Assembly (NCBI GenBank): GCA_006937955.1
Contig: SSNP01000085.1
Coordinates: 971,787 to 1,035,786, forward strand
DNA length: 64,000 nt
Source: Pachypanchax playfairii
Lineage: Eukaryota > Chordata > Actinopteri > Cyprinodontiformes > Aplocheilidae
Reading direction: 5' to 3'
A program made the position numbers and the translations under genes. Below are positions 23,376 to 36,300 of this stretch, one piece after another. How positions within the stretch are numbered: the stretch's first letter is position 1; every line of letters begins with the position of its first letter. Under the pieces are notes generated by a model. That model did no database searches. It saw only the letters and a program-made list of their open reading frames with translations, and was not told the DNA's origin.

Positions 23376-26300
23376 GTAACCATCAAAAACCTGTATTTAT
23401 CCATGGCAAATATTTTAGTGTTGTTGGTTTAAACAGGTCTGTGTTAAAAAAAGAATACACACATCTGATCTGATCATGAAGGACCTCACACACATTTCCA
23501 CATCAGGCTTCAGCCACATCAGACCAGAATGGAATAACATAAGTGCTCTGCTCCACTTCACCTCGCTAATCACAGCGCTCCCATGCAGAGCCATGTCCGT
23601 CTGCGCCGAGCGCCACCTTAAATCTTTCTGTTTAATTCTTTTGCATAATCAAAGCCAATTAAGTCTTCTACTGGTCCCGCCTCCATCATCACTTCAATCA
23701 TTTACGAGGCAGAGAGAACCAGAGGGAGACACGTGGCTGATTGAAACAATGAAGAGACAAACATGAACTGCTTCATAATGTTTCAATGATGGCTGACCAG
23801 TTCCAGCAGGAGTCTCAAGAGGGGAACTAATTAAAACATCCAATCATGTAATTAGTTGATGAGAAGAAGAAGAATGCAGGTGCAGCAACAGACTTACTGT
23901 AGAGATGTTTTACAGGTTCAGTTCATGATATAAACAGGTTGTAACTTAATAAACTAGTCGAGCAAATTCTTGATAAAACCTTGTATAGGTTGTTAAAAAA
24001 GTTAAACGTCCAAAGATAAAATTAAAGTAATTACAGTAGTGTTTTCTTACTTATATTTATTTTTTAGCTAAATATAATTTCATTATCTGTATTAAAGAAC
24101 GCACACTATTAAAAACTTTCAAACTGAGTATTTATTTGCTGTTTTTAAAAATAAATTATTTTCATATATTTTTTAATTGTTTTTTTTTATATTGTATTAG
24201 CTAATAAACTTTGTTTCCTGTGGAAATAATTAATAATTATTGCCAACCATTTACTAAAAACATTCTTTTTTAATTGCATTAATTTTGAAGTAATATAGTT
24301 GGAACAAGTTGGAAAACCATTAGAGGGATTCTAAAACCAGCGATAAATTATTTAACTGGAAACAAGTCAGATTGGACACGAAAGAAGCAACTTGTTAAAA
24401 ATTAATGCTTCATCACGTTGTTCCAAACTCTACGAGAGAATCACTGTTCAACTTTTCTACTTGTGAAGACGCAAAATATAAAAAGTTTGTCTTTCAGCAA
24501 CATGTGGGTGATATTGAGAAAAGAGGACAGTGCGTCGATGCCAAGACTGCAAACCAGTGCTGGTGCACGTGACCCGTGAGCACTGAGGCCGTATGAGAAA
24601 CCACCAATAAAACCACACGGACTCAGAAGTACTTTGAAAACTATTTTCACTGAACAGAGTTTGCTGCTGCATATAGAAACTATAATTCCAGCAGGAAGCT
24701 GCACCATTCTGTCCTGTCCTCGTGATCAGATGAGTCTAGAATTTACCCTTTCAATCAAATTAAAGTTTTTTTTTTACATTTTAGTTTACAATTAAAATCT
24801 CATGACTGTGGACTGAAGGTTCGAGCCCAGAGCTGCACTTTATCTTCTACATGTGGACTTTTGGCTGCAGCTCCCGAAGATAAAATTGTGTCTCAGTCTT
24901 GTTTCCTTCCAAGTTCAGGAACAATGTTGGTTCTTTAAATCAGGAAAATTTGCTAAACGTGACCACACAGTTAAAATGTGGTCCTTTAGATGTTGGCATT
25001 TATTACCCAGCATGCTTAGGGACAACCATAAAATGCCTTTGATATCACCATTACCCTCAACATGGTTTTTGCATCAAAACATGAAGTAGCTGCAGAACGA
25101 CGTCCGTAGCCAGTTTGTATTTATTCATTAATTGTCTTGTTTATGCAAACCAATTCAAGTCGTAGCTCTTCTCCTTTTTTTATGTCTACAGTAAAAGTCA
25201 TTCATTCATTTGTCTTTGTGCAGATGGCAGCAACGTTGACGTGATAGCTGAAGAAGAAGAGGTGCAGGAATACCGGGTGAAGTGTTTAAACAACCTGGCC
25301 ACCACACAGCTCAAACTGGAGCAGTTTGACGAGGCGCTGCACACCAGCCGAGACGTCCTGACCCTCGAGCCAAACAACGTCAAGGCCCTCTTCAGGACGG
25401 GAAAGGTTTGGGCTCAGTCCTGTTACTTTTTATCCCTCAGAGATCTTGTCAGCGTCAAGCCGTAAACAGCAACAGCATTGAGGATTCCTGGAAAAAAACA
25501 AGTTGTCCTTTAACGTGGGATCAAATTTCATTTTAGTGTGCAGAAAAAACAGAAGTGATGTTGCATTAGTTGCTCTCGTCTGTATTGGATGCTCCAGCAG
25601 TGCTCTCACTACACGTCCTCTAATCTCTTTCAGTTGCTGTCAGATAAGGGTGAATACAAAGAGGCCATGGAGGTGCTAAAAAAGGCCTTGAAACTGGAGC
25701 CAACCACCAAGGTGAGACCATATAGCTAAAAATGTTTTTCCTCTGACCTAGTGTCTTTAAATCTGCCTAGTTTTCACTGTCCAGTCCAATCAGATCAACG
25801 TTTTCATTCAATGTCACCCCAAAAACTTTGCTAAAAGCTTCCAGGAACGTCTGAAGCATCCTTCAAATGAGGGTCCAGGTTTAGGTTTGTTGCAAGAAGC
25901 TCTTAACACTCATGGTTCTAAATTGTTTTCAACACAACTTACAGTATTTGCTAGGAGAATTTTTGTTTTTAGGTTTGAATGAGAGCTAGATGTTTGAAAA
26001 TCTAGCTCTCTGATTGGCCGAGGCTGCATCGGACTGCCTTCGTGGTGCTTGAACAGTCCTTAATCTACATTCGGTCAAGACGAGAACAAAAAAAGATACA
26101 CCAGGGTTGAGTTATAATGATTCAATATTTCTTCATCATCATGTAGCTACTTAGCCTGACCAATCAGATCCTGTAAAGTATTATGTCAAAGATGTGAGGG
26201 CCTGGTTAATCAGGTAAGTAGCTGCTTCCTTACAGTGAATTTATGATTCTCAGTATTAAGAATGCAAGTTCTAAATCTGGAAGGAAAACTGTTATTGGAC

Positions 26301-28290
26301 ATCAAGCGAAAGACAACAGAAGATTTCTACTTCACTTAATATAATAATTTGGTTAATGCAGCAACGTTTCAGTTGTTGTTTCATTCTCACTTTTTAAAGT
26401 ATCAGAAGCTTTATATGTTACCAACATTAGCCTGAAGAGATCTGAGTAAATTGCTTCTGCTCGGGACTTGTTCCATCATGTCTGTGGTTTGTGTGATCTG
26501 TTAGTGTCTCCAGAGAGGCTCATGCAATCGATACACACCTCAGAGCTTTCTAAAAAAAAAAAAAAACATCATGTGTGCATGGACTAATAATTTTCATCTT
26601 GAAACATTATTTTCTAAACATAATCAAGATTAAAAAAGACAGATTTGAATCACACTTTCTGGCAAGAAACATGCTTTACAGTGTATACTTGAGATTATTT
26701 CTGTGGAGAACTGGACATCCCAACTAAAACCTCAAATCATGGTCTGTATTTAAGGATGTGGGTCTGAAGCAAAGTGTGAGGAGAACTTTCCATCAGCTGT
26801 TTACAAAACACTGCAGCCAGTATTACAGTGACCTGACACACAAGGCATGCTGCCACCCTCGCAAATATGTCTGGTCTTGTCTAGACAAAATGAAAATATC
26901 TGCTGCTCTAGTGATTACGCCTGTCCCAAATTTAATTTTGCTACTCTGAGAAAGTTATTGTGTTGAGATTATCATCCACAAAGAGAGCTCAAGAGAAATC
27001 CGCCAACATTTAGGATTAACGTAGACTTTGTTACCATTATGTTGGTTTGTACAAGTGGCAACTTTGTCTTAAACGTCTGCACTTAAAACCACGACTTCAC
27101 ATTTCTTGCTGATTCATTTTAGACACTAGAATTAAAGACAGCCTCCATATCGCTCACCACCACAAGGTGAAATGCTTGATGGTGTTTTTTTTTACCTGTG
27201 GGGGCGTGTCTAGAAAATCTTTGTTGGGTGGTCAGGTAGGGGCACAGATTTCCAAAAGGGTGATACATGTAACGGGGCCCATAACCAGAGCCGGTTCTGG
27301 GCATAGGCAGATTAGGGAATTGCCTAGGGCGCCCTCTGCTGGAGGTTTTTACAGAATTATAGACCATTTATCATAACTTAAGTGGCACCATAAACCAAAA
27401 CAAAATCTGTCAAAGCACAAGGCCAATTGTAAATTTTAATTAATCATTATCTTTGATTAATTAAAAAGTATTGATTGAATTTGATTATCGCTTGGGGGTA
27501 GCCAGTGTCCCCCTGGGCCACCCCTCCGGACACGCCCCTGCTTACCTGCAGCAACAGTTGCGCAAGTGAGTTAGCAACATTTTACATGAGCCACCGAACG
27601 TATTTTAGCAAAAATTAAGTACATCTTCATTAATTATAAATCTAAAACTGAATAACTTACAGAGTCAACCAATTTCAGGGTGACGCTACAGTTACTCTAC
27701 TTTAGAAAACAGAAAGAAATACTCATGATTCTGTCAATATAACAAATAAAGAGCAAAGACTTGGTGCTGTAGCAGCTGGAAGTCAGTCCCAGCACATACT
27801 GTCAGTGCTAACAGCTCAAGTGATGTTCTACATTATTGTTCAAGAGTCACTATAACATTTTTACCAAAATGGCTACCACTCCATTTTTTTCAATGAAAGA
27901 TGTGAAAGGTGGCTGCCAATGTCTCCCGAGTGCATTAGGAATTGTATTTATTTATTTATTATGGGATTTTATTTATATATTTTATTTTTCTTCAGGCAAT
28001 CCATGCAGAGTTATCCAAACTTGTTAAAAGACAATCAGGCAGCGACACCCAGCAGTGGAGAGCCAAACCGGCAGAGCTGCTCGGAGATGACATCAAACCT
28101 TTCCTGATTCCCTCCAAGAAGAAAACATTTGTAACGCAAAAAACCACGTTGTTTCACTCATCGAAGGTGTTCAGCAGATTCTAAAAGGTTTTGTGTTTTT
28201 TAGGGAATTTCCTGGAAGCTCATACTGGGAGCGCTGGTGGTGGCCTTGGGCAGCTTATTGACGTCAGTGATTTTGACTGCAAGAAACTGA
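23158..28290 (+). CDS. fkbp16: FKBP8-family tail-anchored TPR immunophilin, 3' five coding exons (5' exons not found)
   Basis: Five exons join in frame: 23158-23375, 25224-25405, 25634-25711, 27996-28130 and 28204-28290 (stop TGA). All have AG acceptors and GT donors. They encode about 232 residues. These are the last strand of an FKBP fold (EPDIPAWAPLLYQLQLLDI), a three-repeat TPR region and a hydrophobic C-terminal anchor ending TARN. FKBP8-family proteins have the same order and end AARN; they sit in the outer mitochondrial/ER membrane and scaffold chaperone and BCL2-type partners. The sequence differs enough from FKBP8 that I favour the fish paralog FKBP16. The symbol is from memory and unverified; the family call is firm. 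The first exon starts in mid-codon (two bases are owed by an upstream exon), so the gene extends 5'. No FKBP-domain exon was recognised in positions 1-23157. The gene is tail to tail with the RASEF gene. Confidence 0.88.
23376..25223 (+). other. FKBP-like gene intron
   Basis: A 1.85-kb intron. AT-rich, no repeat or second gene recognised. Confidence 0.7.
25224..25711 (+). CDS. fkbp16: FKBP-like gene, two TPR exons
   Basis: Exon 25224-25405 encodes an acidic linker (AEEEEVQEY) and the TPR core VKCLNNLATTQLKLEQFDEA through NNVKALFRTGK. Exon 25634-25711 encodes LLSDKGEYKEAMEVLKKALK and LEPTTK. The family hallmark K-C-L-N-N-L-A is intact. FKBP8 has the same segment split at a similar place. Both introns are short and phase-consistent; the 228-bp intron between them shows no other feature. 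Confidence 0.88.
25712..27995 (+). other. FKBP-like gene intron with a hAT-like insertion
   Basis: A 2.3-kb intron. Apart from the element at 27199-27540, only unique-looking AT-rich sequence and a poly-A run at about 26552-26565 are seen. Confidence 0.7.
27199..27540. mobile_element. hAT-like MITE, copy 1
   Basis: The ends TGGGGGCGTGTCTAGA and CCGGACACGCCCCTG are inverted repeats of the CAGGGGCGTGTC type. They are flanked by an 8-bp near-duplication (TTTACCTG at 27191-27198 and CTTACCTG at 27541-27548). Ends, 8-bp target duplication and small size fit a non-autonomous hAT element. Internal sequence (CACAGATTTCCAAAAGGGTG, GGTGGTCAGGTAGGGG) matches 40282-40606 in inverse. Confidence 0.8.
27996..28290 (+). 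CDS. fkbp16: FKBP-like gene, linker and C-terminal membrane anchor exons
   Basis: Exon 27996-28130 begins AIHAELSKLVKRQ, matching the last TPR helix of FKBP8. It continues through a polar linker ending in a lysine-rich PSKKKTF. After a 73-bp intron, exon 28204-28290 encodes GISWKLILGALVV and then an uninterrupted hydrophobic run, ending TARN and a stop. A single C-terminal hydrophobic helix with a very short polar tail is the architecture of a tail-anchored protein. In the FKBP8 family this helix places the protein on mitochondria/ER facing the cytosol. Confidence 0.87.
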
Positions 28291-28532
28291 AATCCCCTAC
28301 AGGAAGGAAACATCAGTGTGATGCACAGGAGATATTTGGTGTCCAGGTTTCTGCAGCTCTGGAGTCCGAGTGTGCATTTGTGGGAGTTTCACTTAAAGCT
28401 CGACTGAAGAACTGAGTGAAACCAGCTCACCGGCAAAGACTTTCACAGATCGATCGACACAACACAAGTTTCTAAAAGTTTTGTTTTATTTGAGGGCTGG
28501 ATTGTAATTCCATTCTGACTTGATTGAAAAAC

Positions 28533-28538
28533 ATTAAA
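28533..28538 (+). other. Candidate poly(A) signal (ATTAAA) of the FKBP-like gene
   Basis: ATTAAA lies 243 bp after the stop codon in an AT-rich stretch. It is the commonest variant of AATAAA and fits a short 3'UTR before the convergent gene. No cleavage-site evidence is visible. Confidence 0.35.
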
Positions 28539-28766
28539 ATACAAATTCAAAGTGCAAAAACTACAAAAAATAACTTAAAAACCTCTGAAAAAATGTTATC
28601 AATGTTCCAAAAAGTAAAAGATGTTAGCATAACAAAGATGCATAAAATAAAATATAAGGTGTGAATGTACAGAGAAAAAACTCCAATGTTAGAAATGTCA
28701 TCTAAAAGGAGAAAATACCCAATAAAATATTTAAGATCAATCACAAATATTAGCTATTAATACTTA

Positions 28767-28772
28767 TTTATT
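28767..28772 (-). other. Candidate poly(A) signal (AATAAA) of the RASEF-like gene
   Basis: TTTATT on the + strand reads AATAAA on the - strand, about 240 bp past the stop codon. A second AATAAA-type site occurs at about 28485-28490. Using the second would make the 3' end overlap that of the convergent FKBP gene. Confidence 0.35.
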
Positions 28773-29007
28773 TCATAAAGTTACTTTACTTCAATTTATA
28801 AAGTTAAAACACATGATTGACTAAATGTTGTGCATTTATGTACAAATGCAGTTCGGCAGCTTCATTTTGATCAAAGAATAAACACTTAGAAAAAGTTGAG
28901 TGAAATACAAAAGTTTAAAAGTACGTAATAAATCATTTTGTTCTTTTAGTAACGAAAGCAGCACAACGTCATTCACCGGTTGGTGAAAACGTACAAACAT
29001 CGGTTGT

Positions 29008-30303
29008 TTACAGTCCACAGCAGCTGTTGAGGGTCTTCATTGAATTGGTTTGATTGAGTTTGACCTGCGAGTCAGATTTCTGCCTCAGATTGCCGTTTTT
29101 CTTCACTTCTCTGTGGAACAAAAAGGACTGAGTGTTTATTTTTGTTTGAGATGAGAAGAAATAAACGTTCTCGGACCTCCTACCTTGCGAGATGAAGCAC
29201 AGCTTCGACTACGTTGGTTCCGTCTTTGGCACTCGTTTCGCAGAACATGGCACCGTACGCCTGCAGGAACGCCATCGACATCCCAAACTAGTCAGTTTAC
29301 TCAGACACCTTGAAGGCAGCGTACCTGTATAATCTCAATCTGGTGAAATTAAAACGTACCTTGGCCAACTTTTCACCGTGTGAAGTGCTGACGCAGCTTC
29401 CCGCTGGAAGCTTCTCCCGGAGGTCCACCTTGTTTCCAATAACACACAGAGCGATTTTCTCATTGGTGGATCCCTTCGTACAAACAGAACAGCAGATTCT
29501 TTCATCCTTTAGTGTGGAGGCGACTTTATGTCATTCATTTAACATCTCATCAGTCACCTGATTTACCTGAATCTCATCTATCCACGCTCTGACGTTCAGG
29601 AAGCTGCTCTCTGATGTAACGTCGTAAAGCAGCAGGACGCCGTGAGCCTTACGGAAATATGACCTGGCGATGCTGCGGAACCTAAACACAAGTCTATTTT
29701 TAATGCTTGTGGGTTTTTTTCCTCAGTCAAATCGACATCAAATGAGGTTTACATCTTTACACAGGTGCAATAACAATATGGTTCCTGCTGCTGCTTCCTT
29801 AGTAAACATCCTTTACCTCTCCTGACCAGCTGTGTCCCAGATCTGCAGACTGGTCGTCTCTCCGTCCACCTGCATCCTCTTCATCTGGAAATCAACACCT
29901 GAGAACACAAACATTTACACATCTGTATTCAAGAATTCAAATCTGCACGATGGACTGCATTTGATACTTTTTCATTTTAGTTCTCTAGACTTGTGCACGC
30001 CAAGAGCATCCAGAACCTTTTAGTGCAATTTAAACAAAAAAAAAGAAATTATAGTCCTCTGTGATGGAATTACAGGGATTTCTATGAGGACCAAACAAAG
30101 CAATGTATGCGGGGGGAAAAAATGCTGAAAGTGGTGTTTATTTTGCAGTGGCTCCCACCCAGCGTTGTCTGAATGTCTCCTCTGAACTCATTGAGCGTCA
30201 GCCGCAACAGGAAACTGGACTTTCCAGCTCCTGCGTCTCCCGCTAAAACCACATGGTACATCGGTGCAGTTTTCTCAGTCTCTGAAATTTCCTCCTCGAA
30301 CGG
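29008..30303 (-). CDS. rasef: RASEF-like Rab GTPase domain and prenylation tail (six exons)
   Basis: Exons 30303-30159, 29898-29817, 29681-29567, 29473-29360, 29260-29184 and 29110-29008 encode a full small GTPase. The P-loop is GDAGAGKSS at residues 461-469. The switch I region is TTLGVDFQMK. Switch II is WDTAGQERFRS from residue 508, with the catalytic-type Gln present. The base-binding motifs are GNKVD at 566-570 and ETSAK at 599-603. The C terminus is NSCCGL, a Rab-type double cysteine for geranylgeranylation. Every nucleotide-binding motif is intact, so an active GTPase is expected. Confidence 0.92.
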
Positions 30304-33300
30304 CTTTGGAAAAATATCAGAAAAGGAATAAAGAAACAAGCTTTACAATTTTGATCTTCTTTAAAGTCAAAATAATCAATTTTACAAGTATTTTTGTTGA
30401 TGATATTATGTTTTCAAAGATAAGCGTGTTCACCTTAGAGGAAAAGGCAGACAGGCGTCTCCTCAGGGATGAGGCGACGGAGCTGGAGCCGCTGAGTGCC
30501 ACCGACACAGCAGCTTCAGATTTTACCTCAGATATCTGCAAACAAGGAAAATACACTTTAAGAAACTAAATAAAACAGAATTGTCTTCTTTTTGTTGTTA
30601 AACCACCGAGACATTGTCTCGTACCTCCACGTCAGACGGGATGCACGAGTAGCTGTGGTGCACAGTTTCCATAGAGCTCCTGCTATCGTCGCTGTCGTAG
30701 TCACTCTCGGCCGTGTCCATGTGCAACGAGACCCCGCTGTCCAGGTACTGATCGGCCCAGGTGGCCACTCGAGAGATCGAAGGATCCTGATCTGATCTGC
30801 ACACACGGGTTTAAAGCTGTTTTAAATCGAAGAGATCAATCTGCAGAGTCACACGAGTACAGAAAGAACCTTCTGTACCTGCCATGGTTGAGCGTGCTCT
30901 GTCTGATGGGTTTCATTCTTCGAGCTGGGATTTCATTCTGGGGGGACAACTGCTGAGCAGATTAAAAGTGTCAAGAAGGAAACTTTTTTTTTTTACTTTC
31001 AGAAGAGAAAACTTTGAGCTCCTGTTAGTGGGAACTTACTCTTCTTTTAGCTGCGACCGTTTGACTGGCTAAAGCCGAGCGCAGCCCGTCGTTACTGTCA
31101 TACAGCATTTTGTTCTTTTCCCTGATGATAAGACAGTTACTGTTATTGACTTTCAGACAATCTATCAGTATAATACTGGTAAAGTATCAACTACTCACTG
31201 TAGGATCTGGATCTGACTGGAGTATGATTGATATTCCATCAACATCCTCTTCAACTCCCCCGTTTCTCTGTAAAAACAAACACCGTGTTTGATGATGGAT
31301 CGTCGTTTATCTTTTAAATCAGACACGAGTTGAGCTTAAAGACGGATTTTCTCTCCTTTACCTTTCGTGTTGAGCTTTCTGTTCGGCGCACGCGTTCTTC
31401 AGCTTGTCCAGCTCGGCGTGCAGGACGGCGATGTCTGTGTGCGCTTGCATCAGAGAACTTTGCAGCTGCTCCTTCTCCTGTGAAGAGATGCGCTTTTTAA
31501 ATAGTTCTGTACAATCTACTCGTGATGCGTTGGATTCATCATCTGGATTACCTGTAAGAGCTCGTCGATCTGTCGGTTCAGTTTAATCACCTCCTCCTTC
31601 GAGTGGGTCAGCGCTGAACTCTCTTGATTCTTGATATTAAGCAATTAAATAAACGTTTAGTTTGACTGATGATGAAGCAGCTGATTATTACACCACTTTA
31701 TCTGCATCTCTGACCATGAGCCTTGTTTATGGGGGGACAGGGGGGACATGTCCCCTCCATGTTTTGCTGAACAAAACAAAGTAAAAAGTGGAAATTCGCT
31801 AGTTTCTTTTAAAAATCCTCTGCCAGTGAAATGCTTCAAAAATCACCTCCAGCCATCTGCAAGTCGTTGGCTTCTGGGGGCCGCTTAAGGCCCCCAGACC
31901 TCCGGCCGCTAGTGCTTCGGCCCTTCGGGCCTGGCATTGACCCCCCCCCATTATATCATATCAAACAAGGCCCTTGTCTCTGACACTAGATGCACTTTTT
32001 CACTTTGAGATTATTCTCTTTGTTTGTTTGCACCAAAATCCAGACATAGAGAAATTATTATCATGGGTGAACTCAATTTTTTAGACGTTACCAACAAGGT
32101 GCACGCTCTCATACCTGCATGTTGACGGAGCGATTTCACCAGTTTTATTGTCAACTATCACCATCTACTGGATAAAGACTGCAACTACAAGCTGAAAATG
32201 ACAAATCAGTCAGCTGATCGACGCTCTCAGTACCAGATTTGGCCTGATGGGGCGTTTTGATGACTGAGGTAAGTCTCCACAGAGATTTTCTGTCTGCTTT
32301 TGTGTTTGATAGAAATTGAAAATGTGCTTTTTGAAAGTTGTCTCTGGAGTCTTGAAGCGTTTCTGAAACCGCCGTCATGTGGTTTCTTCTTGTTCTGAGG
32401 AGAACACAGTAGGTTTCATCAGATAACACAAATGCACGCCGTCTGTGAGAACCTGCCTTTGACAGTCGGTCAACTGTGGCGTGAAGGTCTGCGACCTCGT
32501 CCTCGTGCTTTCTCTGCATGGTTGCCATGACTCCCTCCATTTTCTTGTGCTCCTGCAAACATTAAACCAAAGCAGTGGAGTTTCAGGAACTTTTCATTAC
32601 ACTTTACAGAAGCTCTTTGTCAGAGGACATGAAACCTGTTCCTGTGTGCTGCACATCAAACATTTAGATGGCTCTCAGATGAACAAACTTTTTACTTTAA
32701 ATGTAAGTAAAATGCTCTTTACCTCCACTGAACTTTTTTTTATAACGATTAATGCATGAAGGCGTTCCACTCACCTCGTTTCTCACCCGCTCCTCTGTTC
32801 TTGCTATTTGTTGCTGAATATCGTCCTCCAGCTCTGTCAGCTGGCTGTTATTTAATTCTTCAGCTCTGTATCAGCAAAATAAAAAAAAAATAAAAAATCA
32901 AAGTTTGTAGTGGCAGCCTCACAGCTGCTCCTTCCTCTGACAAAAATCCAAAAGATTAAAGCAGCAGAACGAAAGAATCCATCTGTAGGTTAAAACTACA
33001 CAACTGTTGTGACTGAAGCTGCGACTGGTTCGCTGTAACTTGACGTCACATGAACCAATCAGAGACGAGAGGGACGGACTTTGTAAAGAAAATTCCACAG
33101 ATGATCGGATCTTTCCTGCTGACATTTATTACAAAAACAAAAAAAATCTAGAAAAGACCCCACATGATTCAGCTTTACGGTAACAAAACCCCACCCAGTC
33201 CTCATTAGTTCAACAGAAAATAAAAACACAATAGGTCGACATACCAAAGTTTCTAATGATAATTAAGCGTCTGGGAAAGAAAATGTATTTAGATCTTCCT

Positions 33301-36300
33301 ACTTCCTTGAGCGAAGGAATGTCACCTTTCTCTTGTCGTGCACTTGCAGAAGCAAACAGAAGAGAAACAGCTGCGACTGACACTCCAAGGCGTCAGACTG
33401 GAACTGTTTTATTAGAAAAAGGATGAACAACTGCTTTTATCGGCCTTTGTTGGTCATCACATATGTTAAACGTCAGTAAAGGGCTCAGGAATTTAACATT
33501 TTGTATGTTTTTAAGACGTTTTCCTTTTATATCTTTATCTTTTACATCATGATTTAATAAAAGAGGCTCGACCATGACACTTTGAATTTGGCTCATGTTG
33601 AACTGATTTCTATACAATAAAAGCATTGATCTATAGATTGATAGCTCGACCGATAAGATAAATATCATCCAAATTTCTGTCCCATATTAGTATGACATTA
33701 AGGAAAATACTGGCTGTCCATCCACTACAGTATAATTTTAGCAACAATTTAAGAACTTGTATCTGTTTCATGTTATTGTTTATAAAATGTGGGCTTGAAG
33801 TTGGGATGAAGACTCGTGCAGCATCTATCTTACTGTGTTCTGCTACTCACCTGTTCGGTGGATCAGTGTAAAGTGGCACATATTCTGTGTAAGTGTGTCG
33901 TTCATCGTAGTTGTAATTTACCATTTAACCGTTTATCAAAACAACAGCCACGCCACTTATTTTAATTCCCATAATTTAACACTTATTTGAAAATCTTCCA
34001 AAGAAGAAGATGTTATATTCACACATGACCACCTCAGTCCACGACCTGTGTAGATTCTACTGACTGCGTGGGTACACTGGTGTGATGGCGATGCAGAACC
34101 CTCAACCAGGACTTTATCACAAAATACACAAACATATTCCCAAATGATACGAGTGAGAGACGAGATCTTAAAGAAATCACAGAATAAATCCAGAATTTAA
34201 ACAATTAAAGGTGGGATATGGAATATTTTCAATAAAAGCTATATTTTTTTTATAAAATCATGCCTCCACAGGGTGTTTAGAGGGTTGTAGAATGAAAATA
34301 CAGCATTTCCTTTCAAATTATATTTGAAGTAAAATATTATAAAATATTAATTTTGACAGGTATAATGTTGGCATTTTGTTTATATCTACCAGCCAATAGC
34401 TGGCAGAGCAGCGGGAACCATTTTGGGTTGCCTAATACAGTAAATACTCCAGCACAGTGAGGCTGGTGCTGTGGAGTCTGCAGGTCAAGCAGCTGGAAGC
34501 ACCGGGGACGTGTGGTGATTATATACCTTATTTGCTTGCCATAGGGATTCCTCTGGGGTTTCTCATGTGACGAACAAGTTCTGTGTGGAAAAATTTTTAT
34601 TAGCAGCTATTAGCAGCTAGCTAACACGTAGCTGCAGCATGTTGCTGAGGTGGATGAACGCTTCAGGCCACTTTTTGGACTGGAAGACACACCACTGAGA
34701 ATTTTATTGCTTTTTTTTATTTTATTGGATACGTGGGGCATGCTTGATGATGTGTGAGGAGGACAGAGGATCTTAAGAGGGGCTGCAGGAAGTTTTGGAG
34801 CTGCGGTGCAACTATGAACTCTTTGCCACGGACTCGATGGCTGAGCTTCAAACCGGTAGGAGCTGCTTTTATCAGAATCAGTGTGTGATCAGCGGGGCTG
34901 GAGAGCATGATTAGTGAGCTGAACTGATGATATTTTATTGTCCTGCTCGGATCGGGGATCAGAGTGGGTTTGGTGAGGAATATTGCACCAAGGCTTTCTG
35001 CTGTGTTCCATATACCACCTTTAATTTAAAACTTAGTCACTCTGAAGCCCTAAATGAAAAAGCTGAATATCAGTTCTTTACTCACGTTCACACAAAAGCT
35101 CAATATTTCCTAAATAATTCATTTAGATTTTAAAAAATCCCCTAACAAAGAAGAATCTTACCGCTTCAAACTGGTTTCCAGCTGTTCACACTCCAGTCTG
35201 TTCTCCAGGCTTTGACTGATGAGAGAGTGGATGAGTTCCTCGTACGCCTGCAGTAAAGTCCTGTTTGCAGAGGAGTGAATGACCTGGTAAACATCAGCCA
35301 GCTGCTCCCTCAGACTGTAGAAGGAGAACAAAACATTAACATCAGTAATCGAACGGACCAAAAGCAACCCCACAACCGTGGAAATGAAATCCTTAAAGAA
35401 AAAAATCATGTAAATGTCTAAATCTGGCTAGAGTTGCACAACAAAGACAGTGTCTAACAACAAATTTTGCTCCATATCAAATCATTTGAAAGGATCTTGT
35501 TTTTGCGTCGTACTTCCATCTTAACTACACTCTCCTCCACGACTGGGACACTTTAATTTATTTTCCACTGCAGCTTATAACTTTTAATAAGTTCTAAAAA
35601 GTCTTCTTTAAAGTGTTTCTCAGTCATTCCTCCACACGTCCACGTAATGACACAATACTTCTGATAACTTCTGACGTAATGACAGTATTACATAACACTA
35701 CAGAAACTACATTACAACAAATATGTTAATAAATCCATTTGAAGATTAAAAAAAGCTAAAATTGAATTGAGATTCAACCTGAAATAAATGTTAGAAGTTA
35801 CGTTTCACATTTCTGCAGCTGAATTTATGGTTCTTTAATGCAAGATGTTTTTCATAAATGAGTGTGTTCATCTCCAGGATTCCTGACTAACTGGAAACTT
35901 ACCAGTGGAAAGAACGTCCCAGAAAATAAAAACATCCATGTTGAATTAATGGGATAAAAAAAATGTAAATAACTGCATATTTAAGTGTGTCTGACTGAAG
36001 GGAGTGTTACAGTACAGGTTGTGTTTCACCATCGAGATCAGGTTCCTGCCACCATCACCCCCTTTTCCATTTAAACTCTGTTGTTTTGAGAAATAGTATT
36101 TTAAAGAATGCTTAAAAAAAAAAAGAATATTACATATTTTTTTATGTCCACTGAAGCTGGGAAGCATCCTGATGGCACAAAATCTCACTTAAAGATCGTT
36201 TTCACTGTGTTAAATGAAAAAATAAGCTTAATGTGTTAACCACATATAACTGATTCTTTACGTCATCACACACTTTTCCTGAAATTTGTATAACATATGT

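Noticed and set aside
32151..32558. 135-codon minus-strand open frame
   Set aside because: Only 32453-32552 is a RASEF-like exon. The rest is intron reading past the donor at AG|GTTCTC.
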